From Streptomyces sannanensis (GTDB lineage Bacteria > Actinomycetota > Actinomycetes > Streptomycetales > Streptomycetaceae): a stretch of DNA of 64,000 bases. Both the position numbers and the translations under genes were made by a program. The stretch lies in NCBI RefSeq assembly GCF_039536205.1, contig NZ_BAAAYL010000001.1, positions 5,022,001 to 5,086,000 of the forward strand. The letters are read 5' to 3'. Positions within the stretch are counted from its first letter, which is position 1, and every line of letters begins with the position of its first letter. The notes beneath the pieces are model-generated. The model was not told where the DNA came from and did no database searches. It was given only the letters and a program-made list of their open reading frames with translations. This document shows positions 27,604-35,949 of this stretch, piece after piece.

Positions 27604-27706
27604 ATGGGGGTCCCCCTCTGCTCATGGGGGTCCCCCCTGCTCGAGCGAAGCCGAGAGCTCGGGGGAGAAGCCGAGAGCTCGGGGGAGAAGCCGAGAGCTC
27701 GGGGGA
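27604..27706. repeat. Tandem and dispersed palindromic repeat cluster
   Basis: Two copies of ATGGGGGTCCCCC-CTGCTC (27604-27623 and 27624-27641) are followed by three exact tandem copies of the 20-mer GAAGCCGAGAGCTCGGGGGA (27647-27666, 27667-27686, 27687-27706). The composite from 27624 to 27668 is nearly identical to a segment inside dxr (59291-59333). It lies in the 300-base gap between the ABC operon and the aminotransferase. Confidence 0.9.
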
Positions 27707-27738
27707 GATCAGAGTCCGATCGGGGACCGGATCACAGC

Positions 27739-29118
27739 TCAGAGCTTGGTCCAGGCCTCGGCGAGCACCCCGCGCAGGATGCCCTCGATCTCGTCGAACG
27801 TCGCCTGGTCGGAGATCAGCGGCGGGGCCAGCTGGATGACCGGGTCGCCACGGTCGTCGGCGCGGCAGTACAGACCGGCGTCGAAGAGCGCCTTGGAGAG
27901 GAAGCCGTAGAGCACGCGCTCGGTCTCCTCGTCCGTGAAGGACTCCTTGGTGTTCTTGTCCTTGACCAGCTCGATGCCGTAGAAGAAGCCGTTGCCGCGG
28001 ACGTCGCCGACGATCGGCAGGTCGAGCAGCTTCTGCAGCGTCGCGAGGAAGGCGCCCTCGTTGTCCAGCACGTGCTGGTTGAGGCCTTCCTTGTCGAAGA
28101 TGTCGAGGTTGGCCAGACCCACCGCGGCGGAGACCGGGTGGCCACCGAAGGTGTAGCCGTGCAGGAAGGTGTTGTCGCCCTTGTAGAACGGCTCGGCGAG
28201 ACGGTCCGAGACGATGCAGGCGCCGATCGGGGAGTAACCCGAGGTCATGCCCTTGGCGCAGGTGATCATGTCCGGCACGTAGCCGAACTTGTCACAGGCG
28301 AACGTCGTGCCGAGGCGGCCGAAGGCGCAGATGACCTCGTCGGAGACGAGCAGTACGTCGTACTGGTCACAGATCTCGCGGACCCGCTGGAAGTATCCGG
28401 GCGGCGGCGGGAAACAGCCACCGGCGTTCTGCACCGGCTCCAGGAAGACCGCGGCGACGGTGTCCGGGCCCTCGAAGAGGATCTGCTGCTCGATCTGGTC
28501 GGCGGCCCAGCGGCCGAAGGCCTCCGGGTCGTCGCCGTGGATCGGCGCGCGGTAGATGTTCGTGTTCGGCACCTTGTGCGCACCGGGCACCAGCGGCTCG
28601 AACGGGGCCTTCAGGCCCGGCAGGCCGGTGATGGAGAGGGCGCCCTGCGGGGTGCCGTGGTAGGCGACCGCGCGGGAGATGACCTTGTACTTGGTCGGCT
28701 TGCCGATCAGCTTGAAGTACTGCTTGGCCAGCTTCCAGGCGGTCTCGACCGCCTCGCCGCCACCGGTGGTGAAGAAGACCTTGTTGAGGTCGCCCGGGGC
28801 TTCGTTGGCAAGGCGCTCGGCCAGCTCGACGGCCTTCGGGTGGGCGTACGACCACACCGGGAAGAAGGCGAGCTCCTTGGCCTGCTTGGCGGCGACCTCG
28901 GCCAGCTCGGTCCGTCCGTGGCCCGCCTGGACCACGAAGAGGCCGGCGAGGCCGTCGAGGTAGCGCTTGCCCTTGTCGTCGTAGATGTAGGTGCCCTCAC
29001 CACGCACGATGGTGGGGACGGGTGCGTTCTCGTACGACGACATGCGGGTGAAGTGCATCCACAGGTGGTCGTAGGCGGTCTTGGAGAGGTCCTGGGTCAC
29101 GGCTATCGGGATCCCCAC
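27739..29118 (-). CDS. Class III aminotransferase, probable polyamine (putrescine-type)
   Basis: This PLP-dependent fold type I enzyme has 459 residues. FTTGGGEAVETAWKLAKQY, VSDEVICAFGRLG and TCAKGMTSGYSPIGA (PLP lysine near residue 290) are typical of class III omega-aminotransferases. The neighbouring Lrp regulator, aldehyde dehydrogenase and polyamine-type binding protein suggest it transaminates putrescine, cadaverine or a gamma-glutamylated polyamine to an aldehyde. From memory the S. coelicolor equivalent is placed in polyamine utilisation. The GTG at 29118 overlaps the regulator stop by 16 bases; GTG 29100 is an alternative. The substrate is inferred from context. Confidence 0.88.
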   Translation of the reverse strand: MGIPIAVTQDLSKTAYDHLWMHFTRMSSYENAPVPTIVRGEGTYIYDDKGKRYLDGLAGLFVVQAGHGRTELAEVAAKQAKELAFFPVWSYAHPKAVELAERLANEAPGDLNKVFFTTGGGEAVETAWKLAKQYFKLIGKPTKYKVISRAVAYHGTPQGALSITGLPGLKAPFEPLVPGAHKVPNTNIYRAPIHGDDPEAFGRWAADQIEQQILFEGPDTVAAVFLEPVQNAGGCFPPPPGYFQRVREICDQYDVLLVSDEVICAFGRLGTTFACDKFGYVPDMITCAKGMTSGYSPIGACIVSDRLAEPFYKGDNTFLHGYTFGGHPVSAAVGLANLDIFDKEGLNQHVLDNEGAFLATLQKLLDLPIVGDVRGNGFFYGIELVKDKNTKESFTDEETERVLYGFLSKALFDAGLYCRADDRGDPVIQLAPPLISDQATFDEIEGILRGVLAEAWTKL

Positions 29119-29609
29119 ATGTAGGTCTGCTTCTTGAGCTTGAGGTAGACGAAGCTCTCGGTGGAGCGCACGCCGGGGAGGGTGCGGATGCGCTTGTTTA
29201 TGACATCCAGCAGGTGGTCGTCGTCCTCGCAGACGATCTCCACCAGCATGTCGAAGGAGCCCGCGGTCAGGACCACGTACTCCACTTCCGGCATGGCCGT
29301 CAGCGCTTCCGCGACGGGGTCGAGGTCACCCTCGACGTTGATGCCGACCATCGCCTGTCGCCTCAGACCCACCGTGAGCGGGTCGGTGACGGCGACGATC
29401 TGCATCACGCCCTGGTCGAGCAGCTTCTGGACGCGCTGGCGTACGGCGGCTTCGGACAGGCCCACGGCCTTCCCGATGGCCGCGTACGGACGGCGCCCGT
29501 CCTCCTGAAGCTGTTCAATGATCGCCAGGGAGACGGCGTCGATCGTCGGGGACGAGGCCGCCCCGTATCTGGAGTCTGCGCTGCGACTGGCCACGGCTTC
29601 ACTGTGCAC
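29103..29609 (-). CDS. Lrp/AsnC-family transcriptional regulator
   Basis: This 168-residue protein has an N-terminal winged helix (AIIEQLQEDGRRPYAAIGKAVGLSEAAVRQRVQKL) and a C-terminal RAM ligand-binding domain. Such regulators sense amino acids or related metabolites. It is divergent from the aldehyde dehydrogenase and overlaps the aminotransferase, so it probably controls both. The GTG at 29609 is my choice; 29591 is also in frame. Confidence 0.9.
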   Translation of the reverse strand: MHSEAVASRSADSRYGAASSPTIDAVSLAIIEQLQEDGRRPYAAIGKAVGLSEAAVRQRVQKLLDQGVMQIVAVTDPLTVGLRRQAMVGINVEGDLDPVAEALTAMPEVEYVVLTAGSFDMLVEIVCEDDDHLLDVINKRIRTLPGVRSTESFVYLKLKKQTYMWGSR

Positions 29610-29772
29610 CGAACATCGTCGATATGGCAACCCCAGACCGATGAAATTCGTTGTTGTGAGGCGGGGATCTCACTGAATTCGAAGTTCGGGAGGGTTGGGC
29701 CTGTCGAAATAGTGGACCCACCGATTAGGGTGAGGGTTCACCCATCGGACATCTCTGACAGGAGGGGTGGCT
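29610..29772. promoter_or_regulatory. Divergent control region, Lrp regulator / aldehyde dehydrogenase
   Basis: This 163-base region separates two divergent genes and must contain their promoters. It is AT-richer than its surroundings. GAATTCGAAGTTC at 29675-29687 is an imperfect dyad and AAATTCGTTG at 29644 partly resembles it; these are candidate Lrp operators only. GGAGGGG at 29761-29767 is the dehydrogenase ribosome-binding site. Confidence 0.4.
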
Positions 29773-31209
29773 GTGACCACCGAACTGCGTCGTCTGCGCA
29801 ATTACATCGACGGGGAGTTCCGGGACGCCGTGGACGGGCGGACCATCGAGGTGGTCAACCCGGCCACGGGAGAGGCCTACGCGACCTCGCCGCTCTCCGG
29901 ACAGTCGGATGTCGACGCGGCCATGGCCGCCGCCGCGGCCGCATTCCCGGCCTGGCGCGACACCACGCCGAGCGAGCGCCAGAAGGCACTGCTGAAGATC
30001 GCGGACGCAGTCGAGGCGCGGGCCGACGAGCTGGTCGCGGCAGAGAGCGAGAACACCGGCAAGCCGCTCGGTCTGACCTCCAGCGAAGAGCTGCCCCCCA
30101 TGGTCGACCAGATCCGCTTCTTCGCCGGTGCCGCCCGGCTGCTCGAGGGCCGCTCGGCCGGCGAGTACATGGAGGGCATGACCTCGATCATCCGCCGTGA
30201 GCCGGTGGGCGTCGTGGCGCAGGTCGCGCCGTGGAACTACCCGATGATGATGGCCGTCTGGAAGTTCGCCCCGGCCATCGCCGCGGGCAACACCGTCGTC
30301 CTCAAGCCGTCGGACACCACCCCGGCCTCCACCGTGCTGCTCGCCGAGATCATCGGCGAGATCCTGCCCAAGGGTGTCTTCAACGTCGTCTGCGGTGACC
30401 GCGAGACGGGCCGCGCCATGGTCGAGCACGAGGTCCCGGCGATGGCCTCCATCACCGGTTCCGTACGCGCCGGTATGCAGGTCGCCGAGTCCGCGGCCAA
30501 GGACGTCAAGCGCGTTCACCTGGAGCTGGGCGGCAAGGCCCCGGTCGTCGTCTTCGAGGACACCGACATCGCCAAGGCCGTCGAGGACATCGCGGTGGCG
30601 GGCTACTTCAACGCCGGTCAGGACTGCACGGCCGCGACCCGTGTCCTGGTGCACGAGTCCATCCACGACGAGTTCGTGGCCGCCCTCGCCAAGGCCGCCG
30701 CCGACACCAAGACCGGCCTGCCGGACGACGAGGACGTGCTCTTCGGCCCCCTCAACAACGCCAACCAGCTGAAGCAGGTCACCGGCTTCATCGAGCGCCT
30801 CCCCGCCCACGCCAAGGTCGAGGCGGGCGGCCACCGGGTGGGCGACAAGGGCTACTTCTACGCCCCGACCGTCGTCTCCGGCCTCAAGCAGGACGACGAG
30901 ATCATCCAGAACGAGGTCTTCGGCCCGGTCATCACCGTCCAGTCCTTCCGTGACGAGGACCAGGCCGTCGAGTACGCGAACGGCGTGGAGTACGCCCTCG
31001 CGTCCTCGGTGTGGACCAAGGACCACGCTCGCGCCATGCGTATGTCCAAGCGCCTCGACTTCGGCTGTGTGTGGATCAACACCCACATCCCGCTGGTCGC
31101 GGAGATGCCGCACGGCGGCTTCAAGAAGTCCGGCTACGGCAAGGACCTCTCGGCGTACGGCTTCGAGGACTACACGCGCATCAAGCACGTGATGACCTCG
31201 CTCGGCTGA
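29773..31209 (+). CDS. Aminoaldehyde dehydrogenase (gamma-aminobutyraldehyde-type)
   Basis: This NAD(P)-dependent aldehyde dehydrogenase has 478 residues, with VAPWNYPMMMAVWK, the catalytic Glu in LELGGKAP and the catalytic Cys in NAGQDCTAATR. The family closest by eye is 4-aminobutyraldehyde or gamma-glutamyl-gamma-aminobutyraldehyde dehydrogenase (PatD/PuuC). The GTG at 29773 is chosen for spacing from GGAGGGG. It would oxidise the aldehyde made by the divergent aminotransferase. A strong terminator follows. Confidence 0.88.
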   Translation: MTTELRRLRNYIDGEFRDAVDGRTIEVVNPATGEAYATSPLSGQSDVDAAMAAAAAAFPAWRDTTPSERQKALLKIADAVEARADELVAAESENTGKPLGLTSSEELPPMVDQIRFFAGAARLLEGRSAGEYMEGMTSIIRREPVGVVAQVAPWNYPMMMAVWKFAPAIAAGNTVVLKPSDTTPASTVLLAEIIGEILPKGVFNVVCGDRETGRAMVEHEVPAMASITGSVRAGMQVAESAAKDVKRVHLELGGKAPVVVFEDTDIAKAVEDIAVAGYFNAGQDCTAATRVLVHESIHDEFVAALAKAAADTKTGLPDDEDVLFGPLNNANQLKQVTGFIERLPAHAKVEAGGHRVGDKGYFYAPTVVSGLKQDDEIIQNEVFGPVITVQSFRDEDQAVEYANGVEYALASSVWTKDHARAMRMSKRLDFGCVWINTHIPLVAEMPHGGFKKSGYGKDLSAYGFEDYTRIKHVMTSLG

Positions 31210-31221
31210 GTCCGCGCCCGG

Positions 31222-31264
31222 GGCGGGCGGGTGGGGCTTCCCCCACCCGCCCGCCTTTGTTTTC
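31222..31264 (+). terminator. Rho-independent terminator after aldehyde dehydrogenase
   Basis: A perfect 15-bp stem (31222-31236 with 31241-31255) with a CTTC loop is followed by TTTGTTTTC. It is the most canonical intrinsic terminator in the window. Confidence 0.92.
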
Positions 31265-31352
31265 AGGATGGTTGACAAGGTGTCTTATCGGGACCCCGAG
31301 GGCGTACAGAGTGTCCATTGTTCGTTGACCGGGTGATCGGCATCCTGCGTTG

Positions 31353-32540
31353 GTGTCAGCGAACTCCGTGAAATCCACGCCCCGTCGGTCCCTGCTACGC
31401 GCCCTTGGTGGCGGAGCCGCGCTCACCGCGCTCGCCGGATGCGGGGTGCCGGGGGCGAGAGTGGCCCCCCGCGACCGTGCCGCGCCCGACCTGTCGCAGA
31501 CGGACCGGACCGTGTCCTTCGCCAACTGGCCGCTCTACATCGACGTCGACGAGGAGAACGAGCAGAGGCGGCCCAGCCTCGAGGCGTTCGTCAAGCGCAC
31601 CGGGATCAAGGTCGAGTACACCGAGGACATCAACGACAACGACGAGTTCTTCGGGAAGATCAGCCCGGCTCTGAAGAACCATCAGGACACCGGACGCGAC
31701 CTGATCGTCCTCAGCGACTGGATGGCCGCCCGCCTCGTACGGCTCGGCTGGGCCCAGGAGATGGACCGCCAGAAGCAGCCCAACGTCGACAGGCAGCTCG
31801 ATCCCCAGCTGCGTTCGCCCAAGTTCGACCAGGGCCGGCTGTACACCGTCCCCTGGCAGTCCGGGATCACGGGCATCGCGTACAACCGCAAGAGGCTCGG
31901 CCGGGAGATCCGCCACACCAGCGAGCTGTGGGCGGACGACCTGCGTGGCAAGGTGACTCTGCTCTCCGGGCTCGACGAGGCCATGGCGCTGCTGCTGCTG
32001 GGCAACGGCGTCGACATCACCCGCTGGACCGCGGACGACTTCCACGACATGTGCGACCAGGTGGAGCGGCGCGTACGCAGCAAGCACATCCGTCGCTTCA
32101 CCGGAAACGACTACATCAAGGACCTGTCCAGCGGTGATGTGCTGGCCTGTCAGGCCTACTCGGGCGATGTCATCCAGCTCCAGGCCGACAACCCCGACAT
32201 CGAGTTCCTGGTGCCGGAAGAAGGCGCCGAGCTCTGGGCGGAGTCGCTGATGATCCCCAACCATGCGCGCCACAAGCGCAATGCGGAAGCGCTGGTCGAC
32301 TACTACTACGAGCCGGAAGTCGCGGCACAGCTGGCTGCCTGGGTCAACTACGTCTGCCCCGTTCCCGCCGCGCGCGACGTCCTCGCCTCCTCCAAGGACA
32401 AGGAGCTGGCCGCCCTCGCCGACGACCCGCTGATCTTCCCCGACGATGTGATGCGGGCGAGGCTCTCCACCGCCCGTGACATCACCGAGAAGGAACGGAA
32501 GACCTTCACGAAGCGCTGGAACGGGATCGTCGGACTCTGA
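31353..32540 (+). CDS. Polyamine ABC transporter substrate-binding lipoprotein (orphan)
   Basis: This PotD/PotF-type binding protein starts with a Tat-like RRSLLRA signal and a lipobox (LAGC, Cys near residue 30). The mature part has FANWPLYIDVDEEN, VEYTEDINDND, YTVPWQSGITGIAYN and ALVDYYYEPEVAAQLAAWVNYVCPV. The length is 395 residues. It is a clear paralog of the binding protein at 40543, but no permease or ATPase genes follow it, so it may serve the importer at 41.8-44.7 kb. The terminator upstream gives it its own transcript. The start is uncertain (GTG 31353 or 31368); no good ribosome-binding site is seen. Confidence 0.87.
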   Translation: MSANSVKSTPRRSLLRALGGGAALTALAGCGVPGARVAPRDRAAPDLSQTDRTVSFANWPLYIDVDEENEQRRPSLEAFVKRTGIKVEYTEDINDNDEFFGKISPALKNHQDTGRDLIVLSDWMAARLVRLGWAQEMDRQKQPNVDRQLDPQLRSPKFDQGRLYTVPWQSGITGIAYNRKRLGREIRHTSELWADDLRGKVTLLSGLDEAMALLLLGNGVDITRWTADDFHDMCDQVERRVRSKHIRRFTGNDYIKDLSSGDVLACQAYSGDVIQLQADNPDIEFLVPEEGAELWAESLMIPNHARHKRNAEALVDYYYEPEVAAQLAAWVNYVCPVPAARDVLASSKDKELAALADDPLIFPDDVMRARLSTARDITEKERKTFTKRWNGIVGL

Positions 32541-32584
32541 CTCCTGTTTTTGAACGCGTTCATACATGGGCGTACGCTGCGGGC

Positions 32585-33121
32585 ATGAGCGAGAGCGCAG
32601 CCCTCTTGCGGGGCATACGTGTCTGGTTGGGCTTCTTCATCGTCTGTCTGGTGCTCAGCGGGGCGACGGCCTTCCCCCTGGTCCATGAACTGCACTGGGC
32701 GGAGGACCTGCTGAAGTCCTCCGCCTCGCCGGTGCCCGAGCACTTCCCCGCGCTGCTGGAGTGGATCGAGCGGGTGCGCGCCGGGCTCGACGACACCGAT
32801 GCCAAGTACCCCTTCGTGCTGTACGGAACGGACTGGCTGGCCTTCGCTCATCTCGTCATCGCGGTGGCCTTCTACGGGCCGTACCGCGACCCCGTACGCA
32901 ACATCTGGGTGATCGAGTTCGGCGTCATCGCCTGCGCGGGGATCATCCCCCTGGCCCTCATCTGCGGGCCGGTCCGGGGTATCCCCTTCTGGTGGTCGGT
33001 CATCGACATGTCGTTCGGCGTCTTCGGGGTGATCCCGCTGCTGGTCGTCCGGCGCAGGATCAAGCGCCTGGAGGCGCTGACGGCGCCGGTACGCGCACCG
33101 GCGCCCGTCGCGGCGGTGTGA
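32585..33121 (+). CDS. Four-TM membrane protein of unknown function
   Basis: This 178-residue membrane protein has four predicted transmembrane segments (about 13-32, 82-100, 109-128 and 136-154). An extracytoplasmic loop of about 50 residues follows the first helix, and a basic cytoplasmic tail (RRRIKRLE) ends in Pro/Ala repeats. I recognise no family or catalytic motif. The 44-base gap after the binding protein suggests possible co-transcription, but nothing ties it to polyamines. Confidence 0.78.
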   Translation: MSESAALLRGIRVWLGFFIVCLVLSGATAFPLVHELHWAEDLLKSSASPVPEHFPALLEWIERVRAGLDDTDAKYPFVLYGTDWLAFAHLVIAVAFYGPYRDPVRNIWVIEFGVIACAGIIPLALICGPVRGIPFWWSVIDMSFGVFGVIPLLVVRRRIKRLEALTAPVRAPAPVAAV

Positions 33122-33125
33122 GGCG

Positions 33126-34301
33126 TCAGCGGGCGAAGGCGGCGAGGACGATGTCCATGGCCACTGGGTTCATGTTCTCGCCCTTCGCGTCGATGGAGTT
33201 GACCGAGTAGACGAGGGTGCGGGACAGGTCGCGGGTGGCACCGATCGCGGTGTTGTAGCCGTAGCGGCCGCCGGTCTTGCCCCAGGCCACCGTGCCGTCG
33301 GGCAGCACGATCCGGGACAGCCCGGCGGTGAACTGGGCGGACTTGCCGGAGGCGAAGTCCTTCACCTTCGGCAGGGTGAACATCTCCTCCAGCTGGGGTT
33401 CGGGAACCACCTCGCCGCGGAACAGGGCGAACAGGAAGCGTTCCAGGTCCGCCGTGGTGGAGATGATGTCGCCCGCCGCCCGCCGGTCCGTCGAGCACCA
33501 CTCGGTCACATCGACCAGCTCGGTCGAGCCGTCGGGCTTTTCCACCGCCTGGTAGCCGTGGTTGTGCGGGCCGTGGATCCTCGGGTCGGCGCCCGGGAAC
33601 GAGGTGTGCCGCAGACCCAGCGGCTTCAGGATCCGGTCGCGGACCGCCTGCTCGTAGGAGGTGCCGGTGAGCTTCTCGATCAGCAGGCCGAGCACCGTGT
33701 AGTCGATGTTGAGGTAGTGCTGCTTGGTGCCGGGGCTGAACTCTGGTCCCTTGGCGACCGCGTTGGCGATCTGCGCCCGCGGGTCGACCGTGTCGAAGCG
33801 ATGGGCGTACAACGCCTCGAAGCTGTCACCGGGGCCGTCGGCAGCCTGGATGCCGCTGGTGTAGTTCAGCAGCTGGCGCACGGTGACCGGCTCGAAGGTG
33901 TCCGGCAGCAGGCCCGGCAGGTACGTCTGTACGGGCTCGTTCAGATCGACCTTGCCCTCGGCCGCGAGCTGGAGGACCACGGCCGCGGTGAAGGTCTTGG
34001 TGACGGAACCGGCCCGGAAGCGGGCGTGTTCCATGGCCTTGCGGCCGGTCTCCAGGTCGGCCACACCGGCGCTGCCCGTCCAGCTGCCGCCGGTGCCCCC
34101 GACCCGTACCAGCGCGGCGGTCGCGTCGGCGTTCGGCAGCCCGGCGATCGCGGCGGACAGGGCCTCGGCGTCCGGGGTGGGGACGGCGGTGGATAAGGCC
34201 GTGGCGGAGGAGGCGGTCTCGGCCGCCGCCGGCGCGATCGCACCGGCGGCGAGGCCGAGGACCAGGGCGGCGGCGAGGGCGACGCGCGCGGTCGTACGCA
34301 T
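33126..34301 (-). CDS. Secreted serine hydrolase (D-Ala-D-Ala carboxypeptidase/beta-lactamase class C fold)
   Basis: This 391-residue protein has a signal peptide (about 1-28) and the penicillin-recognising serine hydrolase motifs: SxxK in AGSVTKTF (about residues 97-104), YLN near HYLNIDY, and KTG in WGKTGGRYG. The fold covers DD-peptidases, esterases and class C beta-lactamases; peptidase or esterase activity is likelier than antibiotic resistance. The ATG at 34301 follows GGAG. It is convergent with the membrane protein, four bases apart. Confidence 0.88.
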   Translation of the reverse strand: MRTTARVALAAALVLGLAAGAIAPAAAETASSATALSTAVPTPDAEALSAAIAGLPNADATAALVRVGGTGGSWTGSAGVADLETGRKAMEHARFRAGSVTKTFTAAVVLQLAAEGKVDLNEPVQTYLPGLLPDTFEPVTVRQLLNYTSGIQAADGPGDSFEALYAHRFDTVDPRAQIANAVAKGPEFSPGTKQHYLNIDYTVLGLLIEKLTGTSYEQAVRDRILKPLGLRHTSFPGADPRIHGPHNHGYQAVEKPDGSTELVDVTEWCSTDRRAAGDIISTTADLERFLFALFRGEVVPEPQLEEMFTLPKVKDFASGKSAQFTAGLSRIVLPDGTVAWGKTGGRYGYNTAIGATRDLSRTLVYSVNSIDAKGENMNPVAMDIVLAAFAR

Positions 34302-34441
34302 GGGAACTCCGGGTGTGGAAGATGTCCGTGGTTGACGGCTTCCATCCTGTCGATCTTGGCCAGGATCCGTATCGTCCCCAAGTACGGCCCGGTGCCCGGA
34401 AGTTCTCAGGGTCGCCCCTGAGACCGTCCCGGGGTGGCGCC

Positions 34442-35224
34442 TCAGGGCTTACGGGCTACCGCACCGAACTGCGCCACCGGCGCGCCCTCGGCGCCCTCGT
34501 CCGGTCGCCACAGCGCGCAGGAAACGATCCCCGGCTCCAGCACCTCCAGGCCCTCCAGGAAACTTTCGAACTCCTCCCGGCTGCGCGCGGTGATCGGGGG
34601 CGTGGCGTTCTCGTTCCAGAAACGCATCGCCTCGGCGTTCCCCTCGCCGCCCAGCTCCAGCGTGGGGTGGGTGAGCACCAGATGGCTGCCCGACGGCACG
34701 GCGTCCATCAAGGTCTTCACGACCGACCGCGCGGCGGCGGTGTCCAGGATGAAGTTGAGAATGCCGAGCATCATCACCGCGACCGGACGCTTCGGATCCA
34801 GGGTCGGCTCGATGGCGCGGAGGATCCCCTCGGGGTGGTGCGCGTCGGCGTCGATGTACGCGGTCGCACCCTCGGGGGAGCTGGTCAGCAGGGCGCGGGC
34901 GTGCGTCAGCACGATCGGGTCGTTGTCGACGTAGGCGATCCGGGACTCCGGGGCGACGCGCTGGGCGACCTCATGGGTGTTCTCGGCCGTGGGCAGACCG
35001 GTGCCGATGTCCAGGAACTGCCGGATGCCCGCCTCAGCGGCGAGATACCTCACGGCCCGGCCCAGGAACGCGCGGTCCGCGCGCGCCACTTCGCCGATGC
35101 TCGGGTACATGCCGGTGACCTGGTCGCCCACCGCGCGGTCCACCGGATAGTTGTCCTTGCCGCCCAGCCAGTAGTTCCAGACGCGGGCGTTGTGCGCTAT
35201 GTCGGTGCGGATTCTGTCGGTCAT
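34442..35224 (-). CDS. DUF574 SAM-dependent methyltransferase
   Basis: This 260-residue protein starts TDRIRTDIAHNARVWNYWLGGKDNY, the hallmark of the DUF574 methyltransferase-like family, which is greatly expanded in Streptomyces. The SAM-binding motif is FLDIGTGLPTAENTH and motif II is AYVDNDPIV. Many members lie next to regulators or secondary-metabolism genes, but their substrates are mostly unknown. The ATG at 35224 follows GAGGAG. The stop is 140 bases from the serine hydrolase start. Confidence 0.88.
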   Translation of the reverse strand: MTDRIRTDIAHNARVWNYWLGGKDNYPVDRAVGDQVTGMYPSIGEVARADRAFLGRAVRYLAAEAGIRQFLDIGTGLPTAENTHEVAQRVAPESRIAYVDNDPIVLTHARALLTSSPEGATAYIDADAHHPEGILRAIEPTLDPKRPVAVMMLGILNFILDTAAARSVVKTLMDAVPSGSHLVLTHPTLELGGEGNAEAMRFWNENATPPITARSREEFESFLEGLEVLEPGIVSCALWRPDEGAEGAPVAQFGAVARKP

Positions 35225-35235
35225 GGGGCTGCTCC

Positions 35236-35949
35236 TCAACATGCTGTGCCGGTGGGCGGGTTGGCAGGACGGCCGATCACCTTACGCAATACGCCGACAC
35301 GGTTGGTGGTGATGGAGTCCGTCCCGATCGCGATCAGCCGCCGCATACTGGCCGCGGTGTCCGGGGTCCAGGCCGAGACCAGCTGCCCGTCCCGGTGGAT
35401 ACGGGCCGTCAGCTCCCGGTCGAGCAGGGAGAAACGGTAGTTGAGCCAGCGCGGGCGCAGCGCGTCCAGCAGCAACGGGGGCGGTGGGGCGAGCGTCGTC
35501 CAGGTCATGGCGATCTCCGCGGCAGGGTCGGCGGCGCGCACCTTCAGCATGGTGGTGGCGCCCGCGCAGTAGTACGTCCGCTCGTCGGCGCCGCAGTCCC
35601 GGACCACGCCGAGCACGGCCCGTACCGTGGCCTCGGATGCACCCGGCAGATCGATCATGACGCGGTGCCCGCCCAGCGCGGTCAGGGCCTCCTGCAGGGT
35701 GGGCACCCCGCCGCGGGTCAGCCCGTGCACCTCGGCCCCGGTGAGATCCGCGAGCGCCAGGTCGTGCCTCCACAGGCGCTTCAGTGTCCGGTCGTGCAGC
35801 AGCACGGGCACGCCGTCACGGGTGAGCCGTACGTCGATCTCGACCGCGTCCGCCCCCCGTCCCAGCGCCGAGCGCAGGGACGGGAGGGTGTTCTCACGGA
35901 AGCGGTACGGGTCCCCGCGGTGGCCGACGGCTGTCAGCGAGCGAGCCAT
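35236..35949 (-). CDS. Glycerophosphodiester phosphodiesterase
   Basis: This 237-residue TIM-barrel GDPD hydrolyses glycerophosphodiesters to sn-glycerol 3-phosphate and an alcohol. VGHRGDPYRFRENTLPS and ADAVEIDVRLTRDGVPVLLHD provide the metal ligands and catalytic histidines; the C-terminal SAWTPDTA segment is typical. No signal peptide is seen, so it should be cytoplasmic. Its start overlaps the end of the upstream deaminase by 16 bases, indicating an operon. Confidence 0.9.
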   Translation of the reverse strand: MARSLTAVGHRGDPYRFRENTLPSLRSALGRGADAVEIDVRLTRDGVPVLLHDRTLKRLWRHDLALADLTGAEVHGLTRGGVPTLQEALTALGGHRVMIDLPGASEATVRAVLGVVRDCGADERTYYCAGATTMLKVRAADPAAEIAMTWTTLAPPPPLLLDALRPRWLNYRFSLLDRELTARIHRDGQLVSAWTPDTAASMRRLIAIGTDSITTNRVGVLRKVIGRPANPPTGTAC

